DNA from: Litoribacter ruber
GTDB lineage: Bacteria > Bacteroidota > Bacteroidia > Cytophagales > Cyclobacteriaceae
NCBI RefSeq assembly: GCF_018500185.1
Contig: NZ_JAHBGI010000008.1
Coordinates: forward strand, 1-64,000
Direction of reading: 5' to 3'
DNA: 64,000 bases
Part shown: piece after piece, positions 26,299 through 34,897 of the stretch
How positions within the stretch are numbered: position 1 is the stretch's first letter
How the letters are laid out: every line of letters begins with the position of its first letter
Program-made: the position numbers and the translations under genes
Notes under the pieces: model-generated
The model's input: the letters and a program-made list of their open reading frames with translations, nothing else
The model's database searches: none
Told to the model about the DNA's origin: nothing

Positions 26299-27420
26299 AT
26301 GAAGAAAGCTTTTTTCGCCCTAGCCGCTCTATTGGTTATGGAAAATGCAAATGCCCAGCAAAGGGCAAGGGATTTCGGTTTTGAATTTGGGGTGATGTCT
26401 CCTGGTCCACTCAATGCCATCACGGATGTGGAAGGCGTGAAAGTGGGTCACATCACCCTGGCGGAAGACGATGATATCCGGACAGGCGTCACGGCCATTC
26501 TTCCCCACGATGAAAATATCTTCCAAAATAAGATTCCGGCTGCCATATATCTTGGCAACGGCTTCGGAAAATTGGCCGGCTATAGCCAAGTCAAGGAGCT
26601 GGGCAACCTGGAAGGCCCCATTATTTTAACCAACACCCTAAGCGTGGCGGCTGGCATTGAAGGTGTGGTTGACTATACTTTTTCCTTTGAGGAAAACAGC
26701 AACGTCTATTCCGTGAATGCGGTAGTAGGGGAAACCAATGATGGGTACCTAAATGCCATCAGGAAAAGAGCCGTCAAGCCCAGCCATGTGCTTCAGGCAA
26801 TCGAGGATGCAAAAGGAGGCGAGGTGGAGGAAGGAAATGTGGGTGCCGGGACTGGCACTGTGGCTTTTGGTTTTAAAGGGGGAATTGGGACAGCTTCACG
26901 GAAGCTTCCAGAAAATCTGGGTGGCTATACGGTTGGCGTATTGGTCCAAAGCAATTTTGGTGGGGTCCTTACCGTGGACGGGCTGCCGGTAGGTAAGCAT
27001 CTTGAACAATATTCTTTCAAAAACCAGCTGGAATCTGCCGACGGGTCAATAATGATTGTAATAGCTACCGATGCCCCGGTTGGGGAAAGGAACCTGGAAA
27101 GAATTGCCAAGCGCGGGATGATGGGACTGGCCAAAACCGGCGGGATTGCCTCCAACGGTTCGGGAGATTATGTGATTGCCTTTTCCACTGCCAAGGAACT
27201 GCGCATTTCTCACAGTGAAAAACCCCTCACCCTATCCCCAACCTCCACTTTACGAAACGACGACATGAGCGCCCTATTCCTGGCTGCTATTGAGGCCACT
27301 GAAGAAGCGATCATCAACTCCCTTTTTGCGGCCGAGGATATGAAAGGGCGAGATGGGCATGAAGTGAAGGCTTTGCCAATCAATGAAGCCATCAAGCTGA
27401 AAGAAAAGAAGGGAAGGTAG
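26299..27420 (+). CDS. Exported P1-family peptidase (DmpA/BapA-like N-terminal-nucleophile aminopeptidase)
   Basis: This product of 373 residues starts directly after the aldehyde dehydrogenase stop (TAA then ATG). It has a signal peptide (MKKAFFALAALLV to NANAQ). The family opening is NAITDVEGVKVGHITL; the glycine-rich core (GNVGAGTGTVAFGFKGGIGT) follows, and the self-cleavage/nucleophile region reads NGSGDYVIAFS. DmpA-type enzymes cleave themselves before a serine or threonine and then act as aminopeptidases on D- or beta-amino-acid amides and peptides. The mature enzyme would be periplasmic. The exact scissile residue is assigned by family similarity. Confidence 0.9.
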   Translation: MKKAFFALAALLVMENANAQQRARDFGFEFGVMSPGPLNAITDVEGVKVGHITLAEDDDIRTGVTAILPHDENIFQNKIPAAIYLGNGFGKLAGYSQVKELGNLEGPIILTNTLSVAAGIEGVVDYTFSFEENSNVYSVNAVVGETNDGYLNAIRKRAVKPSHVLQAIEDAKGGEVEEGNVGAGTGTVAFGFKGGIGTASRKLPENLGGYTVGVLVQSNFGGVLTVDGLPVGKHLEQYSFKNQLESADGSIMIVIATDAPVGERNLERIAKRGMMGLAKTGGIASNGSGDYVIAFSTAKELRISHSEKPLTLSPTSTLRNDDMSALFLAAIEATEEAIINSLFAAEDMKGRDGHEVKALPINEAIKLKEKKGR

Positions 27421-27510
27421 TTTCATTTCGCACCCTTATTGGGATGAGAGACCGAAGCCAGCCTAACTCGGGGCGGGTCTTACTCTTCTTCTATCCATAT
27501 TCCCAGTAAA

Positions 27511-27554
27511 CATGGTACGGATCAGGTATGGAGTAAGTATGGACAAGCTCTATA
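27511..27554. repeat. 11-bp period degenerate tandem repeat (four units)
   Basis: The units are catggtacgga, tcaggtatgga, gtaagtatgga and caagctctata. It lies in the 371-bp gene-free region between the P1 peptidase and dehydratase genes, 50 bases from a second 11-bp array. Confidence 0.6.
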
Positions 27555-27604
27555 TTTGGGTTTACCGGCTATGAGCGAAGACCTAACTCACCCCTAACTC
27601 AATA

Positions 27605-27670
27605 TCCCTATAAGGTCCCTATATTGTCCCTATAAATTCCCTGTAAGGTCTCTAAAAGGTTTCTCATAAC
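27605..27670. repeat. 11-bp period degenerate tandem repeat (six units)
   Basis: The units are tccctataagg, tccctatattg, tccctataaat, tccctgtaagg, tctctaaaagg and a decayed tttctcataac. The period equals about one helical turn. It lies between two convergent genes, where no promoter is required. The rest of 27421-27791 shows nothing else recognisable. Confidence 0.85.
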
Positions 27671-27791
27671 GACCGTAAAGTGAAGCGCAAAGCACCTAAC
27701 GCTTAGCTTATTTTTTATCCAAATCCCTTTGTGAAATCTGTGTTTTTTTATGGTCACTCTGAAGCTGTATTCTTTTGGGCCTGACTGCTTT

Positions 27792-28736
27792 TCAAATTCC
27801 TAAATCAACATTTCCTCCTGTAAGGATAACCCCGACATTTTTCCCTGCAAAAGTCTCCTTTTTCTTTAAAATGGCAGCCAGAGGCACTGCACTGGAAGGC
27901 TCAATCACTATTTTCATCCTTTCCAAAATCAGCTTCATGGCAGCCTTGATTTCTTCATCCGAAACGGTAATTATCTCCTTAATTCTACCTTGGATAATCG
28001 CAAAATTTATCTCGCCCAATGAGGTAAGCAATCCATCAGCAATGGTATTGGGTTTCAAACTGGGTTGTCGCTCCCCAGTTTGAAGGGAACGAAAAGCATC
28101 ATCGGCACCTTGGGGTTCGCCGGCATATACTTCAAGGCTGGGGTTCATATATCCGGCCGTAAGAAGGGTCCCCGCCAAAAGGCCTCCACCACCTACAGGC
28201 GTAATGATCACATCCAGCCCCTCCACATCTTCGATCAATTCCAAGGCAGCAGTGGCTTGCCCCTCGATGACGTCCATAAAGTCATAAGGATGGATAAAGG
28301 TCGCTCCGGTTTTTTCCACCACCTTTCCCAACATTTCTTCCCTGGCCTGCTGGGTAGGCTCACATTCAATAATTTCACCCCCATAAGAAGCAACGGCCGC
28401 CTTTTTGATCTCGGGGGCAGTTTTGGGCATCACGATGTAGGCGGGTATCCCCGCCACCTGCGCCGCCCTGGCCAATGCGGCAGCATGGTTGCCGCTACTG
28501 TGGGTGGCCACTCCCTTCAATTTTTGTGAATCCGAAAGTTTTCGCACGGCATTTGCAGCGCCTCTTGCTTTGAAGGCCCCTACCTTTTGGAGGTTCTCAC
28601 ATTTGAAGAAAATACTGCAACCCGCCATTATATTAATCGCAGAAGAAGACATCACCGGTGTGCGGTGGATGAATGGCTGGATGGCAGTGTGTGCTTCACG
28701 GATATTTTCTAAACTTGGCAGTGAGAAGGTCGGCAT
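27792..28736 (-). CDS. PLP-dependent threonine/serine dehydratase (catabolic type, or serine-racemase-like)
   Basis: The protein has 314 residues of fold-type II PLP enzymes. The N-terminal FKCENLQKVGAFKARGA carries the PLP-binding lysine. SSGNHAAALARAA is the substrate loop and VGGGGLLAGT the phosphate-binding glycine loop. The C-terminal ILTGGNVDL is also typical. There is no ACT regulatory domain, so it is not the isoleucine-pathway enzyme; catabolic threonine dehydratase, hydroxyaspartate dehydratase and serine racemase all look like this. It is divergent from the M23/M20/alr gene group, which also handles amino acids. Confidence 0.9.
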   Translation of the reverse strand: MPTFSLPSLENIREAHTAIQPFIHRTPVMSSSAINIMAGCSIFFKCENLQKVGAFKARGAANAVRKLSDSQKLKGVATHSSGNHAAALARAAQVAGIPAYIVMPKTAPEIKKAAVASYGGEIIECEPTQQAREEMLGKVVEKTGATFIHPYDFMDVIEGQATAALELIEDVEGLDVIITPVGGGGLLAGTLLTAGYMNPSLEVYAGEPQGADDAFRSLQTGERQPSLKPNTIADGLLTSLGEINFAIIQGRIKEIITVSDEEIKAAMKLILERMKIVIEPSSAVPLAAILKKKETFAGKNVGVILTGGNVDLGI

Positions 28737-28803
28737 GGTTCGGCTTACTTATTTGCGGCAAATTAACATTTTCGAACCACATTGCTTATATTGAAAGGGT
28801 AAA

Positions 28804-29529
28804 ATGACTATTTCTATGGATTACAAAGAGTTTTTTAAGCGCCAGCAAGCCCACCCTTTGATGGGGGAGGCCCTGAACAAAGACAACACGGAACTACTGG
28901 ACCTCACGGCCAATAACAAAGGCTTGGAAGGGGTCAACCTACAGGACACAAGTGATTTTGATAAGTTTATAAAAAGACAGCTCAACGGCAAAAAGTACGG
29001 CTTAGGGGGCTATATGGAGAAGCGGGACATTTACCGGCGTTCCGATGTTTTTGCCCAGAATGATGCTTTCCGCAACATTCATTTGGGAGTAGATATATGG
29101 GCAGAGGCCTGCACCCCGGTGTATGCGCCCTTTGATGGCGTGGTGCACAGCTTCCGGGACAATGCCGGCTATGGCAATTATGGCCCTACCATTATCCTGC
29201 AGCATGAATTGGAGGGCCAAACCTTCTTCACCCTATATGGACACCTCAAATTAAGAGACCTTAACCCACTTCACAGGGGGTTGAAAATCAAAAAAGGCCA
29301 ACTTCTCTGCCACCTAGGCATTCAGGAGGAAAACGGCAATTGGCCGCCCCACCTTCATTTCCAGATCATGACCAACATGCTGGACTTTGATGGGGACTTC
29401 CCGGGGGTAAGTGCAGAAGTGGACACCGAGCACTACCGCACCATCTGCCTTGATCCTGACATGATTCTCTGCTTTGAGGTGCAGCAGGAGGTTGGCAAAC
29501 AGAAACCGACCCAGGGTGTTGTAATTTAA
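28804..29529 (+). CDS. Stand-alone M23-like metallopeptidase domain protein, no signal peptide
   Basis: The protein has 241 residues. An N-terminal helical region (about 1-95) is followed by an M23 fold: HLGVDIWAEACTPVYAPFDG (first His and Asp), FTLYGHL, and WPPHLHFQIM (intact HxH). It lacks a signal peptide, so it appears cytoplasmic, which is odd for a wall peptidase. The sequence (GPTIILQHE, NGNWPPHLHFQ, DFPGVSAE, CLDPDMIL) is closest, from memory, to the M23-like module that sits inside large fusions with kinase-like and class III aminotransferase domains. It starts a tight plus-strand run with an M20 hydrolase and alr. ATG at 28816 is an alternative start. Confidence 0.82.
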   Translation: MTISMDYKEFFKRQQAHPLMGEALNKDNTELLDLTANNKGLEGVNLQDTSDFDKFIKRQLNGKKYGLGGYMEKRDIYRRSDVFAQNDAFRNIHLGVDIWAEACTPVYAPFDGVVHSFRDNAGYGNYGPTIILQHELEGQTFFTLYGHLKLRDLNPLHRGLKIKKGQLLCHLGIQEENGNWPPHLHFQIMTNMLDFDGDFPGVSAEVDTEHYRTICLDPDMILCFEVQQEVGKQKPTQGVVI

Positions 29530-29543
29530 AAACCACATCTCGC

Positions 29544-30677
29544 ATGACCCAAAAAGAACTTGAAAGCCTGACCGATTTTAGACAAAAACTTCACCAGCAC
29601 CCCGAACTTTCCAATGAGGAAAAAGAGACTGCTATAATGGTGAAGGATTTTTTTGAACCGCTCAAACCCGACAAAGTCTACGACAAATTAGGCGGGCACG
29701 GGGTAGCTTTTAAGTTTGAGGGGCAAGAAGACGGCCCTACCACCATGATCCGATGTGAGCTTGACGGTCTTCCTATTGCTGACCTAAGTGAGACCAAGCA
29801 TGCCTCCAAAAACCAGGGTAATTCCCATACTTGCGGCCACGATGGCCATATGGCTATCGTGGCCGGAGTGGGTAAGCATCTTTCGGCAAACCGTCCGTTG
29901 AAGGGCAATGTCGTTTTGTTATTTCAGCCGGCTGAGGAGACGGGTGAAGGAGCAGAGCGTGTGATTAAGGATAAGAAGTATAAGGAAATCCAGCCCGATT
30001 ATGCCTTTGCCCTTCACAACCTGCCTGGCTATCCGGAAAAGCAGGTAGTCATCAAAAAAGGCCCGTTTGCCGCAGCGTCAACGGGCATGATCATCCAACT
30101 TACAGGCAAAACCTCTCATGCAGGACACCCAGAAGACGGCCTCAGCCCTGCGGTGGCCATGAGCACCTTGATGGTCGGCTTGCCCTTGCTACCCGAGAGC
30201 ATGAATGACTTTGCCCTCATCACGGTAGTGCATGCCCAACTGGGCAAAAGGGCTTTTGGCACGTCCCCTGGAGAGGCAACCGTCATGGCCACGCTGCGGA
30301 GCTTCGACAATGACACCCTGGCAGCATTGACCGGGTACGCCGAAGCATTGGCCAAAAAAGTCGCCGAGGAAAACAAGTTGCAAATAGAGATCAGCTATAC
30401 CGAATCTTTTGCCGCGACCGAAAACAGCCCCGAGGCGCACAAGCTGGTGAAGGACGCAGCCAAACGGCTCGGTTTAAAGACCAAAAACATCCGGATCCCC
30501 TTCCGCTGGTCGGAAGATTTCGGCCATTTTTCCCAAGCCACCCAAACAGTCCTTTTTGGATTGGGGGCAGGAAAAAAACAGCCCCAACTTCACGAGCCCA
30601 CCTATGATTTTCCGGATGAAATCATCGGTACAGGGGTGGATATTTTTGTCGAAACCCTAAAAGAACTTCATTATTGA
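29544..30677 (+). CDS. M20D-family amidohydrolase (N-acyl-amino-acid / peptide hydrolase)
   Basis: This 377-residue product begins DFRQKLHQHPELSNEEKETA, the family's entry motif. It has the metal-binding HTCGHDGHMAI (Cys and His ligands), QPAEETGEGAERVI with the catalytic glutamates, FALHNLPGYP, and the dimerisation domain with TSHAGHPEDG. The enzyme would remove acyl groups from amino acids or split short peptides in the cytoplasm. It starts 14 bases after the M23-like gene and ends 4 bases before alr, so the three are almost certainly one operon. A second M20 enzyme is at 38576. Confidence 0.92.
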   Translation: MTQKELESLTDFRQKLHQHPELSNEEKETAIMVKDFFEPLKPDKVYDKLGGHGVAFKFEGQEDGPTTMIRCELDGLPIADLSETKHASKNQGNSHTCGHDGHMAIVAGVGKHLSANRPLKGNVVLLFQPAEETGEGAERVIKDKKYKEIQPDYAFALHNLPGYPEKQVVIKKGPFAAASTGMIIQLTGKTSHAGHPEDGLSPAVAMSTLMVGLPLLPESMNDFALITVVHAQLGKRAFGTSPGEATVMATLRSFDNDTLAALTGYAEALAKKVAEENKLQIEISYTESFAATENSPEAHKLVKDAAKRLGLKTKNIRIPFRWSEDFGHFSQATQTVLFGLGAGKKQPQLHEPTYDFPDEIIGTGVDIFVETLKELHY

Positions 30678-30681
30678 TCCT

Positions 30682-31839
30682 ATGCAGGGAACCAGCTATA
30701 TCCAAATCAGCAAATCAGCCTATAAACGCAACCTCAGCTACATCAGGCAGGAAATCGGGGAGCACCCCATCATCTCGGCAGTGGTAAAAGGCAATGCTTA
30801 TGGACACGGGATAGAAAACATGGTCAAAATAGCTGAAAGTGCCGGCGTAAGACATTTTAGCACCTTCAGTGTGGACGAGGCCTACAGGGTATTTCACGCC
30901 AGTAAGCATCGCAGCCATATCATGATCATGGGCATGGCCACCGAAGCACAGCTGGATTGGGTGGTGGAAAACGGGCTGAGCATTTTTGTATTTGGTATGG
31001 ATAGGATGGAAAAAATCCTGTCTATCGCCAAGCAAAAGGGGAAAAAAGCCAAAATCCACATAGAAGTAGAAACGGGTTTTCACCGTACGGGCTTTGAGTG
31101 GTCGGAAAGGGAAAAGCTCAGCAAATTATTGATTGAAAACCTGGATCATTTGGTGCTCTGCGGACTTTGTACCCACTATGCTGGTGCGGAAAGTATCAGC
31201 AATTATGTGCGAGTTAAGGAGCAGATAGAAACCTTCCACAAGTTCAAAGAATATTTCAAGAGCAAAGGGCTTGCGTTTTCCCTATATCATACGGCCTGCT
31301 CAGCGGCAGCCCTGACCTACCCGGAAACGGTGATGGATATGGTGAGGATAGGCATACTACTGTACGGATTTTGGCCGAGCCAGGAGACTTATATGGCCAA
31401 ATACAAACACCTGCTTACCCAAACGACCAAGAATCCGCTTAAAAGACTGCTAAGTTGGAAAAGTGAGATTATGAGTCTCAAGGAAGTGAAAATGGGGGAT
31501 TTTATAGGATATGGCACCAGCTACATGGCCCCGCGAAATATGCGGATTGCCTTGGTGCCGGTAGGCTATGCCCACGGTTTTAGTCGGACCCTTAGCAATC
31601 TGGGCAAGGTGCTCATCCATGGGAAAATAGTCTCCGTAGTTGGCACGGTAACCATGAATAGCATTGCGGTGGACATCACCGAACTTAGAAATGTGAAACC
31701 AGGGGAAGAGGTGGTGATTATCGGCAAACAGAAATCACAGGAGCTAACTGTGGCCTCCTTTGGGGAGACATCCCAGCAAGTCAACTACGAGCTGCTTACC
31801 AGGCTGCCCCAAGATATTAAGCGGACCATTACCACTTAG
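30682..31839 (+). CDS. alr: Alanine racemase (stand-alone)
   Basis: The product is 385 residues. SAVVKGNAYGHGIENMV contains the PLP lysine (Lys36), GFHRTGFE is a conserved barrel segment, and GYGTSYMAPR carries the second catalytic base, a tyrosine. VGYAHGFSR is also typical. Alanine racemase interconverts L- and D-alanine for peptidoglycan; relatives act on other amino acids. Many Bacteroidota also have Alr fused to MurF, so this stand-alone copy may be a second racemase with another role, fitting its operon with an amidohydrolase. Its last four bases overlap the end of the convergent helicase gene. Confidence 0.88.
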   Translation: MQGTSYIQISKSAYKRNLSYIRQEIGEHPIISAVVKGNAYGHGIENMVKIAESAGVRHFSTFSVDEAYRVFHASKHRSHIMIMGMATEAQLDWVVENGLSIFVFGMDRMEKILSIAKQKGKKAKIHIEVETGFHRTGFEWSEREKLSKLLIENLDHLVLCGLCTHYAGAESISNYVRVKEQIETFHKFKEYFKSKGLAFSLYHTACSAAALTYPETVMDMVRIGILLYGFWPSQETYMAKYKHLLTQTTKNPLKRLLSWKSEIMSLKEVKMGDFIGYGTSYMAPRNMRIALVPVGYAHGFSRTLSNLGKVLIHGKIVSVVGTVTMNSIAVDITELRNVKPGEEVVIIGKQKSQELTVASFGETSQQVNYELLTRLPQDIKRTITT

Positions 31840-34772
31840 TCCAACAACGCCTCAATATCCTCTTTGCTGAGGCTCTTCATAAAGCTTTCTTCCGTACTGA
31901 TAAGTTCTCCAGCCAAAGCCATCTTTTTCTCCTGCAAAGCCATGATTTTCTCCTCTACCGTATTTCTGGTGATAAATTTATAGATCATGACCTTGTTCTG
32001 CTGACCTATCCTGTGCGCACGGTCAATAGCTTGTGCCTCTACGGCAGGATTCCACCAAGGATCAAGTAAAAACACATATTCAGCTTTGGTCAAGTTGAGT
32101 CCCACACCACCGGCTTTCAGGGAAATCAGGAAGATCTTAACCTCATCGTTTTCCTGAAACTCCTTCACTTGGGCCTGACGGTCCTTGGTAGTACCATCCA
32201 GATAAGCATATCGGATATTTTCAGCATCCAGGAATTCCTTAACTATTGCCAAGTGCCTCACAAACTGGCTAAACACCAAAACCTTGTGCCCTTCACTCGC
32301 AGTGGAATGAAGCATGTGCGTCACATCCTCCAACTTGCCTGAACCGCCTCCGTATGACTTGTCGGTCATTTTGGGGTGGTTGGCTATTTGTCTGAGCTGG
32401 GTAAGGCCTCTAAGCAGGGTAAATTGCTTCCTGGCCATCCCTGGCATGCTTAATTCATTGACAATTTGCTCCCTATAGTAGCTCTTTACCTCTTCGTAAG
32501 CCTTCTCCTGCTCGCTGGTCATGGAGGAATATTTCACATTGATCAGCTTCTCTGGAAGATCGGTGGCCACTTGGGTTTTGAGTCGGCGCAGGATGAAAGG
32601 CTTGATGGTGGCATGCAGCTTTTGGGCCTTGTCCATGTCGTTCTTTTTTTCTATAGGCAATAGAAATTGCTTCTTAAAAAGACTCTGGTTGCCCAATAAA
32701 CCTGGGTTGATGAAATTCATCTGAGACCACAGGTCCATGGTGCCATTCTCCACAGGCGTACCCGTGAGGATGAGTTTATTCTTGCAGTGAAAATTATTGA
32801 CAGCCTTCGAGATATTGCTTCCCGGGTTTTTGATTGCCTGGGATTCATCCAAAATCACATAGTTGAAGTAAAACTGTTTCAACACGTCAATATCCAGCCT
32901 GGTGATGCCGTAGGAAGTCAACACCAGGTCATATTTGTGAAATTGGGAAGTGTCCTTGACCCGGAATGAACCGGTATAGGTCAATATTTTGAGTTTTGGC
33001 GTAAATTTCCTTGCCTCCAGTTCCCAGTTGTAAATCAGGGAAGTCGGCATTACCAGCAGTGAAGTGCTATCTGGGTTCAGCTCTTTTTCATGGGCAAGCA
33101 TCGCAAGGGTTTGGACCGTTTTACCAAGACCCATATCATCGGCAAGGCAACCGCCAAAGCTATAATCATTCAGAAATCTAAGCCAATTGTAACCAGCCTT
33201 TTGATAAGGTCTCAATTCTCCCTGGAAGCCAGCGGGAAGCTCATAATCCTCAATGTTGGAGAAGTCTTTCAGCTTTTCCAGTTTGCGGCTCAGTGTTAGG
33301 TTGATCAGCTGGCCTTTTTCAAGCTCCTGTGCAAGGGCTATATGGTGCTTTTTAAGTTTGAGATGCTGGTGGGTGGCATCATTATCTTCTAGGAAGGAGA
33401 AAATCTCCGAATAGTTAACAAACCAGCTATCGGGGATAACGGCAATCTCCCCATTAGGCAACTCCAGCTCGTTTTTACCCTGGATCAGCATTTTTCTGAT
33501 CTTGTGAAAAGGGATTTCAAACTCGCCGAACTTGATGATGGCGTTTACATCAAACCAGTCGATGTTTTCCTTGATCTCAACCGAAATGGAAGCATGGCCA
33601 ATGAAATATTTTTTGCCCTCCAGGTTGTTGTTCTGCAGGATTTTCACGCCCATGGACTCCAGCTGCTCGCGGTTGTGGTTGATCCAGTCAAATGCTTTGG
33701 TTTTTTCGAGGGAAAAACGGGAAGTTTTCACGGGAAGGCCCATTTCTTTCAGATAATCGCCGTAGCTTTTTTCCTTTTCAAGGTCCCTCATCACCTTATA
33801 AAAGATATAGTTGTCCCCTTGCTGCTCCAATTTCACATCATTGGGGCGCTTTTCATCCGAGCGGAAGGAGTAATTGCCGTATTGGAATTTGAGGTCAAAA
33901 ATGATCTTGTCCTCTGACTCCCCCTCTCCGGCATTGGTATTGCCAAACAGATCCTGGGAGGGACCGTTTCCTGGGAGATCACTCAGACTCAAATAGGGCT
34001 CCGGCTGCTTACGCTCCACCTTGATGTCAAAGCCTTTGGCATACACATCAAATGAGCTGACCAGCTGGGTAACAAACTTTTCGTAATAAGACTGCTCTAC
34101 CTTTTTGGGAATAACGATGAATTTCTTGTTGAGAAAAGGGTTAAGCTTTTTCCCGTCTACATTTTTCTCAAAGCTGTAAAGTTTTTGATCCACGACCAGC
34201 CAAGCCGGCTCTTTACAAATCAAATAACCGTTTTTATACTGCCACTCGAGCTTTTCTCCATCGTATTTGATGGTTGGGAAATAATGGGTGTTTTCCTCAT
34301 TTCTTCTAAAATGAAATAGCACTGAGGCCTTATTGGGCATCACCTGGATCTCTTTCCATATGGGATTGCCGTCATTTCCCATTTCAAAAAGCCGCTTTCC
34401 CTGAAGCTTTTCCAGAACCTGCGCCCGCAAACTTTCCAGTTTCAATTCTATCTGATCCTGAATCGTCTTGTTACCTGTTTTCTCATCGTAAATCTTACGG
34501 ATAAAATCCTTCGGTTTGAGGTTTTTGGTGTTGAATTTCTTGGAAATAGCATCGGTCTGCATGTTGTCCATAAGCTTGATCAGCTCATAGTCCGTATCAT
34601 CCAGCCCAGAGGCAAAGTCCTTGGCGTTTTTGAAAGAAATGTTTTGATTGGCATAAGAAAGCCTACCCTTCTCATCCAGCTGCACCACAAAAGATTCAAA
34701 AAGAATCCCAAAGTATTCGTGGATAAATAGGGCGTAAACAATCTCAAAGGGCTTCTCCGAAGAAACTTTCAT
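31836..34772 (-). CDS. SNF2-family (superfamily 2) DNA-dependent ATPase/helicase
   Basis: From the ATG at 34772 the protein has 978 residues. The N-terminal half (about 1-510) is a poorly conserved Bacteroidota-type region. It is followed by the SNF2 ATPase: motif I DDMGLGKTVQT (about 544-554), motif II DESQ in the DEAH position, ILTGTPVENGTMDLWSQMNF, then the helicase C domain with KVLVFSQFVRHL, LISLKAGGVGLNL and RAHRIGQ. Such proteins remodel DNA-protein complexes or help transcription recycling (HepA/RapA-like), but the specific role is unknown. It is a single gene, convergent with alr. Confidence 0.93.
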   Translation of the reverse strand: MKVSSEKPFEIVYALFIHEYFGILFESFVVQLDEKGRLSYANQNISFKNAKDFASGLDDTDYELIKLMDNMQTDAISKKFNTKNLKPKDFIRKIYDEKTGNKTIQDQIELKLESLRAQVLEKLQGKRLFEMGNDGNPIWKEIQVMPNKASVLFHFRRNEENTHYFPTIKYDGEKLEWQYKNGYLICKEPAWLVVDQKLYSFEKNVDGKKLNPFLNKKFIVIPKKVEQSYYEKFVTQLVSSFDVYAKGFDIKVERKQPEPYLSLSDLPGNGPSQDLFGNTNAGEGESEDKIIFDLKFQYGNYSFRSDEKRPNDVKLEQQGDNYIFYKVMRDLEKEKSYGDYLKEMGLPVKTSRFSLEKTKAFDWINHNREQLESMGVKILQNNNLEGKKYFIGHASISVEIKENIDWFDVNAIIKFGEFEIPFHKIRKMLIQGKNELELPNGEIAVIPDSWFVNYSEIFSFLEDNDATHQHLKLKKHHIALAQELEKGQLINLTLSRKLEKLKDFSNIEDYELPAGFQGELRPYQKAGYNWLRFLNDYSFGGCLADDMGLGKTVQTLAMLAHEKELNPDSTSLLVMPTSLIYNWELEARKFTPKLKILTYTGSFRVKDTSQFHKYDLVLTSYGITRLDIDVLKQFYFNYVILDESQAIKNPGSNISKAVNNFHCKNKLILTGTPVENGTMDLWSQMNFINPGLLGNQSLFKKQFLLPIEKKNDMDKAQKLHATIKPFILRRLKTQVATDLPEKLINVKYSSMTSEQEKAYEEVKSYYREQIVNELSMPGMARKQFTLLRGLTQLRQIANHPKMTDKSYGGGSGKLEDVTHMLHSTASEGHKVLVFSQFVRHLAIVKEFLDAENIRYAYLDGTTKDRQAQVKEFQENDEVKIFLISLKAGGVGLNLTKAEYVFLLDPWWNPAVEAQAIDRAHRIGQQNKVMIYKFITRNTVEEKIMALQEKKMALAGELISTEESFMKSLSKEDIEALLD

Positions 34773-34897
34773 AATCAACCAAGTTACAAGCAACGAAGGA
34801 AAATGGGCGGCGATGGCTCAAAATCCATAATACAATAGCTCGCAAAATAACGAAAATTTAGGAAAAATGCCCCATAAATTAGCCGAAATATGGCTGC

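Noticed and set aside
26299-27420. Aldehyde dehydrogenase and P1 peptidase as one metabolic pathway
   Set aside because: They are adjacent and likely co-transcribed, but no shared substrate can be inferred from sequence.
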